From positions 12,851,902-12,915,901 of the forward strand of contig CM044959.1 in NCBI GenBank assembly GCA_024516035.1: a stretch of DNA of 64,000 nucleotides. Direction: 5' to 3'. The notes below the pieces were generated by a model. That model had not been told where the DNA came from. It did no database searches and worked only from the letters and a program-made list of their open reading frames with translations. This DNA comes from Bactericera cockerelli (Eukaryota; Arthropoda; Insecta; Hemiptera; Triozidae). This document shows positions 48,301-59,052 of this stretch, piece by piece. A program made the position numbers and the translations under genes. Position 1 is the first letter of the stretch. Every line of letters begins with the position of its first letter.

Positions 48301-50885
48301 GGTCCAGGTTGGCCTGAGAGTGGAAATCCAAGTTTTAACCCATTAACGCCTGAACTGTTGGAAAACGTTGATCCACTTTGAAAAAATAAATATCAAAACT
48401 TCTGATAGAACAACTGATAGAACTGTCTCGTAAAATTCAGAAGGTAGCAAATATTGTCAACAATGAGAACTATAATGTTATAAAGTGGTAACATGTACCG
48501 TATTGAACTAAAAGGTCAGAAACTTGCACTGCCTCCATCGTTGCCATAGGCAACGCTAGGCGTTAATGGGTTAATAATCATCATCATAGGGTGGCCTCAT
48601 CGTGAAAGATGGTAGCCAGAGAGTGGAGAAATGACTCAGCACTTCTACCACTGTCACTGTCTGGCTGGGGGACGTTAAGCAGGGAGAAGACCAGTGTCCC
48701 GCTAGAGGACTATAAACAGAGAACAGACTAGCCAACCCTTACAAGCCAGGCTAGCTTGCAGTTTCCTAAGGGTTAAATGGCTTAAAAAGAAAAGTCCCAG
48801 TCCTCATGATAGTTGATCGCACATAGAAATATGTGGTTCAGGACGAGCCAACTTTGAAACAAAGTTGGCTGGAGACCATTACTCAACCCTCCAGCTGTAG
48901 CCAATCTGGCTACAACAACAGTGGCGTCATCGTGACAGATGGTAGCCAGAGAGTGGAGAAATGACTCAGCACTTCTACCACTGTCTTTACAAGGAGGCTA
49001 ATAATTGACAAGGGCCCCCAAAACCAAGCCAATGCTGGGGTACTATAAAATGCTGGTCTACTCTTTGTTTATAGTACCCCAGCCAGACTGCTTGTCTACT
49101 CCCTGTTTCTAGTCCCCCAGCCTGACGTCTTAATAATAAATAAAATAAATCTGGGCCTTAGAGCCAAAGTTGTCATAAGTCAATTGGTCCACTGGTAGTC
49201 AAGTGGTTAAGGCGCTAGTCTGGTAATCCAGGTTGCGTAGGAATCCTTTGGTTTGAATCCCACCCAGTGCATGAATTTTTCCTCATTAATTTGAGTTTGT
49301 GACCACATAATAATTAGACTCTAGAGGGTTAGGTGGTAGAAAATGCTTTGAGCGTTAACCTTGCCTGGTCGTTACCTTCCACTGAAGAGTATTATTATTA
49401 TTCAAGCACTTATTATTTTTTTTTTTTTTTACATTTTACTATTTACCTTTCTTAAATTTTATACCTCATGTTCATATCTATACTTGTCTTATAGTAAGTA
49501 GCATATAATAGGTTGATCCCCTTTTATTGTGAGGGAATCAACTGTTTGTTTTTCACTTTAAATAAATAAATTAAAAAAAAAATCAAATTACTATTATTGT
49601 TATTATCATTATCATTTTGGAAATTGAGTTAGGTATAGATTTGCAATGTTCAAAATTGAAAACTGCAGCACGTACCGTGGCCAGGGGTCCCTCGTCTATG
49701 TTGCACGCGGTCCACGGGTTCCAGTTGGTCTGCGGCGGGGACCAGGGCACCACGCTGGCTGTCTGCGGCTTCGAGTCAACGAACTGCTCCAGGACTTGCG
49801 TGTTGAGGAGGGACACGGGATCCGTGCCCTCAGGCTGGGGGGAGGAAGGGTAGGTCAATATAGATGTGATATAACAACAAATCATTACTATAAAAACGAA
49901 CACAGAATTATACAAGAAACAAACCATGACACAAGAAACAGATTATTTAAAATTCCAAATACCAAAAATAGATATGGAGAAACCTCTTTACAACATCGAA
50001 TACCAACATTACTAAACAATATACCAGAGAAGTTAAGAAACATAGAAAATAAGAAAATAATGAAGAAAGAAATTGAAATGTTTTATTTGAAGAACAACAA
50101 TGAAATATAATAGAAGTTAAATTAAATTGAATTGAAGAATTTGTTAGAGATAAAGAAGAAAAAAAAAAAAAGTAGACCAAATCCCTAAAAGTACACATAG
50201 TACTTAGAGGGAAATTTATAAATATTGAAACATTGTAGATAAATAATAAAATTCATTATTATTATTATTTTCATAGAAAAATTTTACTTGAAATAATAGC
50301 TTAATAATAAGATAACTAAAACATGGAGGGACTGAGAATTATTATTTTTTTTTAATTAAAGTTGTGTTCACAGCTTTTTTTAAAAGATTTTTTTTTAAAT
50401 ATTTCATAGCTTTTTTTTATTTCAAAACCATGAAACTGTAGACACCTATCATGTCTTGGGTATCTGAACATATCTCAATAGACTTACCATGTGTATTACC
50501 TTGGTGGTAAGATACTTGCTTGCCATGCGGTAGGTCCCGGGTTCAAATCCCAGAACCGACAAAAAAATTGCATTCAAAATTTGGTTACAGATGTTTGTAA
50601 GGGATACACCTTCCGGTGCGCTTGTGTTGACCCAGCATCTAAATGGCAAGTTTTGCATCACATTTCGCCCATCAGAGAGGAGTCATACTACCGGATGGGC
50701 AAGGTAAAACACAGACCATGAGCGTCTACAATAGCTATTGTTTCATGGCTACGAAATTTATTTATTTATTTACACTTTATTATTAATAGGACATATTATA
50801 TACAACACAAATAACTAGAAATTAAAATACAATATAATAGACGAAAAAAAAAATAAAGAAAAAATAAATACATATATATACATAA

Positions 50886-50933
<48 letters not shown>

Positions 50934-53900
50934 GGCTTTCTTTTATATGGCAGGATTCTCCTTCAAGAAGCTCTTCCACCCAACCATAAATACTGATCCA
51001 GTTTCTTATAGCTGTTTGAAATACTGGACCAATATATTTTTAAAATTCTCCAGCGTTGGAGAATTTCTGGCCGTTTCTGGTATTGAGTTCCATAGGCGTA
51101 CTGCAATAACATGAAACGATTTCTCGTACGCAGTCGTACGGTGTAAAGGAACGGACAGTAATCTGCGAGAAGCAGATCTAGTGTTCAACCCATTTGAGTC
51201 AGAAAGAAATTCAAAAACCTCAAATAAGTACTGAGGACATTGTAAAAACATCACTTTGTACAGGAACAATAATGTATGAAAGTTCCTTCTTGTTTCAAGG
51301 TTCATCCAATTCAGGTCTAAGTAGGATTGTGAAACGTGGTCGTATCTTTTGAGGTTCAAAATATAACGGACACAGGCATTCTGAGCTACCTGAAGTGAAC
51401 GAGCCAAATTAGTGCCAAGTCCAGAGTACACTACATCACAATAATCAAAAATTGGCATAATCAAAGATTCTACCAATTTCTTTTTAAGGTGGATGGGGAA
51501 AATCTTTCTGAATTTGCTCAAGGTGTGGAGCGAGTAAAACACTTTCCTCCTCACTTGAGCAACATGCTTCTCCCAGGACAAGGTGTTATCAATATGAATG
51601 CCAAGATTTTTTGCACTTTGGGTAAAAGGTATTTGTTGTCCATTTAATAGTAAGGGAGGAAGATTTAGTAAGGAGGTAGATGATGAAAAGTGATTTGTTC
51701 CCACTAAGATAGCCTGCGTTTTGGTTGGATTCGGCGATAGAAATAAATCTTTTGCCCAACTGGCAAATCTATCCAAATCCTCATTGATTAATTGTATAGC
51801 CGTGGTGACCTCACTTGGAAGGCAGTGTATGTAAACTTGTACATCATCCGCATAACAGTGATAATGGCAGTGTCTGAAGACACCACGGATGGTTGATATG
51901 TATAAGGCAAAGAGGAAAGGTCCGCAGACAGAGCCCTGTGGAACGCCTGACCGAATAGACCGCCAGTCCGACACAAGACTTTCACATAGTACTCGTTGCT
52001 TACGACCTCTCAAGTAAGAATCCACCCATGATAGTGCTTTCTCGGAGAAATGTAGTTTTTGTAAAGTTTTGAGTAGGATGTCATAATCGACACTATCAAA
52101 AGCCTTGCTTAAGTCCAGCAGTACCAACAAAGTAACCTTTTTGTTGTCAAGAGCAGCACGAATATCGGTCGTGACCTTAACCAGAGCAGTAGTAGTGCTG
52201 AAATTCCGTCTAAAACCGGACTGATAAGGATCAACCAACCCAAAATCTTCCATAAACGCAAGCATCTGCTTGACTGCTAGTTTTTCCAATCCCTTGGATA
52301 CGATTGGGAGCAGCGATATTGGGCGGAAGTCAGAACAGGAAGAGGGGTTACTAACCTTCTCCAAAGGTATTATATTAGATAGTTTCCAGGGTAAAGGAAA
52401 AGATCCAGTAACAAAAGACTTATTGAAAATGTTTGTTAAGACAGTTAATATAAAAGGCAAAGACATTTTCAACATAGTTAAGTCAAGTCCGTCATATCCC
52501 GAGGCCTTGGATTTAATACTGAGAATAGCTTTACGGACATCCTCTTCAGAGACTTCTGAAGATATGTCCTAACTAAAGGGCGGGGTTATTGCCTTTGGCA
52601 ATCTCTTCCATGAAATGAAGACAGCTATGAAACACTCATCTTTAAAAATAAATCAGCAACTTACATTGATATCATATTTGTGTTCATCACTTTCGTGATA
52701 TCGCAACTACTCAAACTCGCTTTACAAAAATCTACGCTGAAACCGGGACTTGAACCACCGACCTCCAGGTTACTAGTCCACTGCCGTATCGATCAAGCTA
52801 CTGAGGTTGGTAACGTACATTGATATGAATGGGCGTAATCTCGAGCGTGTCCAACACGTCTTGGACCTCGGTCATCAGCTCGGGAGCTATCTTCACATCG
52901 TACGGCTTTTTTTTAAAGTTTTTTTTTAATATTTCATAGCCTTTTTTTATTTCAAACCCTTGAAACAACAGCTACTGTAGACACCTATCATGTCTTGGGT
53001 ATCTGAACATCTCTCAATAGACTTGCCATGTGTATTACCGTAGGGTTATTGCCTTTGGCAATCTCTTCCATGAAATGAAGAAGGCTGTGAGACACTCATC
53101 TTTAAAAATAAATCAGCAACTTACATTGATATGAATGGGCGTAATCTCGAGCGTGTCCAACACGTCCTGAACCTCGGTCATCAGCTCGGGAGCTATCTTC
53201 ACATCGTACGGCTTGAGCACGTCGTCAGTCTTGGGCCGGGCCAGGGTGCCGCTGAACGCCTCGATCACATTCAGATGGAACAGCTGCCGCACCAGGGAGA
53301 GAGCGCAGGACTTGGAGGCCGACTGCTTGTTCGAGCCGGTCTCCCGCGCGTGGATGTCTGGAAGAGGAAAGAAATTTTATTATTATTTTTTTTTTTTTAA
53401 ACATTTTATTTATTTAAAAAAAAAAGTTATCATATTTGTGTTTATCACTTTCGTGATGTCACAACTACTCTAACTCGCTTTACTAAATCTACGCTGAAAC
53501 CGGGACTTGAACCACCGACCTCCGGGTTACGAGTCCGCCGCCTTATCGATCAAACTACTGAGGTCGGTCATTTTTATTTATTTATTATTAACAATATTGA
53601 ATTTTTACAAAGGTTCTTTTCCTAAGCTAAATGATAAAAGCTTCTATTAATTTGTTTTTTTTTTTATTATTAAAAAAAGCGACTTTGGCTTTCAACTGCG
53701 TGGTCATATCATGACGGGGGTTATACTTTTCATCTCACAAACTAGCTAGCTATTCACATTAACCTCACCCAGCCTGAGTGGGGCCGGGAATTACAGGCAT
53801 CGCGAAAATTCGAAATTGAATGTCCACCCAACCAAGTCCTGACCCCGCTGAACGTTGCTTTAGTTCAGTGACAGAACGAGAACTGGTGCATTCAACGTGC

Positions 53901-56900
53901 CATCGACGCTGCCTGAGTTAATCTTAAAAAAAATATATACATAAAAAAAGGAGGTGCTGGGTCAACACGAGCGCACCGGAAAGATATCCCTTCCTTCATT
54001 ATCAAATACTGATGGTGAAAGTTATCATGTTTGGGTTAATTCACGATGGTGATATCTCTATTTTTATCATATGACCTGGTTGCAGGGTTTTCAGTGAAAC
54101 CCTTACAATTAACACTGCGACCTAATTAGATCTATTGTGACCAGTTGATTCTATTTTGTTTTAACGTCCTGACTGAGATAGTCAGGACGGGGGTTTTACC
54201 CTCCATTCGCTGTTAATGGTACCAGTTACCCACATTAACCTCACCCAGCCGGAAATGCCAGCCTCACGTGTTTGGATGGAACAGAATTTTCGTCGAAAAG
54301 TCTGCCCCAACCAGGAGTTGAACTCGGGAACTCTGGATTACGGGCAGTAGTCACAACCATTACGCCACGGAGGCTGGCATATCTTTATTACTCGAACTCG
54401 CTTTACAAGGGATTCGAACTATCGACCTCCTGTTTGTGAGGCCTGCGCCTTATCGATCAAATCAATGAAATCGGTTTGAAATGGCTCAAACTATATTGAT
54501 TTTAACTCTTGGCCTTAGTCTGATATGGTAGATTGTGACAGTAAAGTTTTTATGCATGTTAAAAAGCCATTTCATCTATGTTCATTGTTCATATTAGGTA
54601 TATATGTTTAGTTTTAAATATTGCATAAAAAAATATAAAAAATGTGTTTCTTTGAGTTATTATATCACAATTTTTAGTGGGTAACGCAGAATTATAGGAC
54701 TTTTCCATATCATTTAATATCCTAATATCTTTTTTTTGTCTATAATTCCGCCACTGATCGCTGCTCACATTAAAGCAGCTACTCATTTTTCCTCACGAGG
54801 TATGAGTGGACCCTGAAGACCCAAGAAAAGAGCAGAAAAAATTCTGCCCAGCTGGGAATCGAACCCGGGAAAGGTCACCGTGCGTGCAATGCCTAAGGCA
54901 ATAACCCAGCCCTTTAGTTAGGACATATATTATGTATATATATTTATTTTTTTTTTCTTTATTTTTTTCTTCTATTGTATTGTATTATAATTTGTAATTA
55001 TTTGTATTGTATATAATATGTCCTATTAATAAAGTGTAAATAAATAAATGCCTAGCGCGCTAACTCACTCGGCCACGGTGACATTTTTAAAAGTTTTAAA
55101 TATTATGTCTATTAGAATTTAAATACTAGTAAATACACTTACTTCGGCCCAACTGCTTGACATAGAATCCCATCTCACAAACAAAACTCCTGAAAAAATA
55201 AGAAATCAATGATTAGTGCATCTTAAAAGATAATGTAGCTGGTTATTATAAAACCAAGATTTTATTAGAGGATAAGTAGTGCTTTATTTAGACTGTCAGT
55301 GCAAGACAGGTAGTCCCATTATTACATTTTTTCATTACATTTTTATTTCGCCATGTAGAATTAATTGTGTTTAAAAAATGATAAAAAGGCACACTGTAAA
55401 ATGAGTGGTATCTTGCACTTTTAACAATGATTGAAACACAGGTTTGAATTTTACTCCTCACATTTGTCTGTTTTTTTTTCAATAACCAAATCAATTCACA
55501 AACGCAAAACTCAAACTTGAGTATAAAATATTAGACATGAATAATGATGAAAATAATAATATTGTTTTTAATGCAAGAAAATTTAGTACTGACTAAAATT
55601 TGTGCCTCTAATTTGTTCAATTTCGCTATAAACAATTCAAATCCAACTTTATTTGCATTTTGTTATTTACATACGTAATTATAATAACAATTTTAACATT
55701 AAATTCTAATAATATATTTAAAAAAAAACTTGAACATTTTGTTCCACATCACTCTAGAATTTTATTTAAAAACTCCAAAAGAAAACCATAACTTACCTAT
55801 CTAAGTGAGGCAGGATTTGGCCCATTGTTTTCGACAGCCCTCATCTCGAGGCGAGGTTTGCACTGTAGCAGAGTACTTCCTAGACACTTGAGTCCAGATC
55901 ACTCGGACTCTAAAAGCGAAATCACTAGTCATGTTTTTGTCGATTTGTTGCAGGAGCATGGCCAAAGTTAAATTCTTGGACATGCCCTTGCATCGCTGTA
56001 CCACTTGCTAAAATAATAATGAAAATGAGTTGTTGAAATGTTTTTGGATTCTGAAACTACAGGACTTGTCAGAAAATATCCATAATTGAGGTGTAAAATA
56101 CAATTTGCATATCACTTACGATTTTTGATAAACAGATGTAATATTTTCTCTTTAGTATAGAAATATCATTAATATGGTCAGTACACAATTCCACTAAGAG
56201 TAGTTGTAATGTATAAAATTGTTTAATTGATCCTAAATAGTTGGATATTTTTCATTCCTGTAGAATCAGATACAACTCAGAGTAAAAATAATATTGCAAG
56301 GGTAGACAGCAAGGCGACACATGACTAATGATCAGTGGGAACCATGAAGTACTTTGCTACAGTGACTCTTTTACTCATCTTGGACTTTTCATAAAAAAAT
56401 TAACTTTCGAAAGATCAGAGAGGATTGTAACTACTGTACTCTCTGGACTTTCGGAAAGATTGAGCAGAGCCTTAATCCAGAAAGCTGTTTCACTCTCATA
56501 ATCCCCAAATCTCCCTTTCAACTGCCTTAATAACACACTCTGATTTGGTTATTTGAACGAACTTTGATAGTTGAAAGGGAGGGGATTTAGGAATTTTGAG
56601 AGTGAAAATACTTTCTGAAGTGAGGCCCAGGAGTTACAGAATGTTGTGAAGGAGTTATGAGAAAATCAAAGACGTGGTGAATTGTTCTTTGATTTTTTGA
56701 CAACTCCTAAATTCGTTTTGAATGTTGCTGTAAATACAGAAGAGGCTTATTTTTATAAACATGGGTAGTTATTTTGTTGGTACACAATAATAAAAGAAAA
56801 AAAACTGTCTCAATTGACTTGAAGTTAAGGTAAAAAACGTAGCTTTTTAGGGTTGGTTTCACAAACATTACTGAAACAGCTAATTCGGTAATGTAATATT

Positions 56901-59021
56901 TTTATGTTTATTAATTCATTTTAATATTTACCTTTTTATATTTTTGTTGAGAAAATTGAAAAAAAATTCAATAATCATTTTTTTAAGAACCTAAGTACCC
57001 ACATACAGAGAACAAATGTACTTTCATTTTTTCGAAACTGTATTTTCTTTTTCCATTTAGGTGTTACTTACTGTGAGATACTTCCACTTGCCAAAATTGA
57101 ATACTTGTAGTCAGTTTTGATTTTGTTCATCTGTAGGAACTGATGTAACTTGGACTTTGCATTCTCAATGGTCCAGTTACCATGGATACCTGCATTCACG
57201 TCCAAATCTTCAGCCTACAGAGCAACAAAAAGTATAATTGTAACAGTAAAAAAGAAAGGTCATCAGAATATCTTAATATATAAATGTCAAAGTCACTGAC
57301 TGACCACTCACTGACTGATCATCGCTCTACAGCCCAAACCGTAAGTCCTAGGAAGCTGAAATTTGGTAGGTAGCTTTGTCTTATGGTCTAGATGTGCAAT
57401 AAGACGGGATTTTTCGAAATTCCCACTACAACACCTGCCATTGGCGAAAAAGGACTTTTTGCTTTCACGGCCATGCCTCAGCCCGCAAAGCGAGCGACAG
57501 CCCGCTAGTTATAAATATTTATAGGTACATAGGTAGATATCAGATTTTTTTTAAACAACAGTTCCATTTATTTGACAAAGATACAATTATTACGATAAAA
57601 AATAATAGGAAGGTATACCCATTTTCTAAGTTAAAGACTGTGAAGAAGACGGGGATAATGTACTTAGCAAAGTCACCGATGATGTGATTACTTTTCTTGT
57701 CTTCTTTCAATAATTGTTTTTTCCCCTCCCTTTCTTTTCTCTCTCTTTCTATCCTGTCATTCTTCAACAGTCACACCACATATTAACATCTATCACTAGT
57801 GGTTCTGTGAACTTAAGACTTAATTTTTTTTTAAATCTATTTAATTTGTAGATCACCTCACTTAGAGCAACTAGACATAACAAGAATCTAGAGAAAAATA
57901 AGTTTTCTTCAATACCTAACTCAATGGTTTAAAAAAAAAAAAAAATATTAATCAACCCACTTTAAAGGCCATCAAGTGGCCCGGGATCTCCAAAATCGTC
58001 CAGATGAAACCGAGACTCACTGTTTCGGTCAATTATTTGTGTTTTTTTTTTGTGTTTTTTTTTTTTGATTGTGTTAATCCCTTTTGAGATATCACAACTA
58101 CTCAATCTTGCATTTACTAAATCTACGCTGAAATGGGGACTTAAACCATCTACAAGTCTGTTGTTTTATCAATCGAGCTATTGAGGTTGCTTTATTTCTG
58201 GACTACCTAGTATTGTTAGGATGAATGGTTAAAAAAAAATAATCTATGCACTCACATCTTCCATTCTCTTCTGATCAGCAATCACATCTTGGTAGTTTCT
58301 CTCTCGTCCATCAGGATTGTCCCTGTGCACTGGCCGGTATGCCTGACCAATTTTGTCATATCCTTCACCCTCCGGGAATACAGGGCGGCTAGGGGCTGAC
58401 ATGTAAGGAGTAGGACCACCTCCATTGCCTTCTCCACCTCCTCCAAAAGAGGGAGTTGAAGAAGCGCCAGCAACCTGGAAATGAAAAATTAATTTATGAT
58501 TTTTCAAGAAACAAATCTACTGCATAATTCTTTTTTCTAGGAAACACAGCCCACAACTATCACTGCATTGCTTTTTCAAGAAAATAACATTTCTGTGACA
58601 AGAATAATGGGGCTTTAGACTGCATCAATGTTACATTGAATACACCATTTCTTGTTCTGTGACTGAAGTTAAACAATGTCCAGCAACGTTAGAACTTGTA
58701 TGGTTGACCATTGACCATTCAAATTCAAACCTTCATGATGCTAGGACATGATGCTGGCTGGCTATTCTTGGCCTAACCTATTCTGCTAGTACTTAATGTA
58801 CAATGTAGATGAAAACTTGGACAAATGCATAAATCTCATAGTTAAAAAAAACTATTTAGAGCTCGAAACTGTTTTCATGTTGTCTCCTGTATGCTTTCAT
58901 ATAAAAAGATCTAGATTCTTGAGGAAATAATTATACAAGTTTAGGTAAAATTATTATATGATTAATTTGTACTTCAAATTATGACAAAGTTCAAATTTAA
59001 CTTTAAGCCAAAATAGGTACC

Positions 59022-59052
<31 letters not shown>

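Noticed and set aside
51788..51985. Second ORF in the LINE RT region
   Set aside because: A shadow in another frame of the same strand. The long frame carries all RT motifs.
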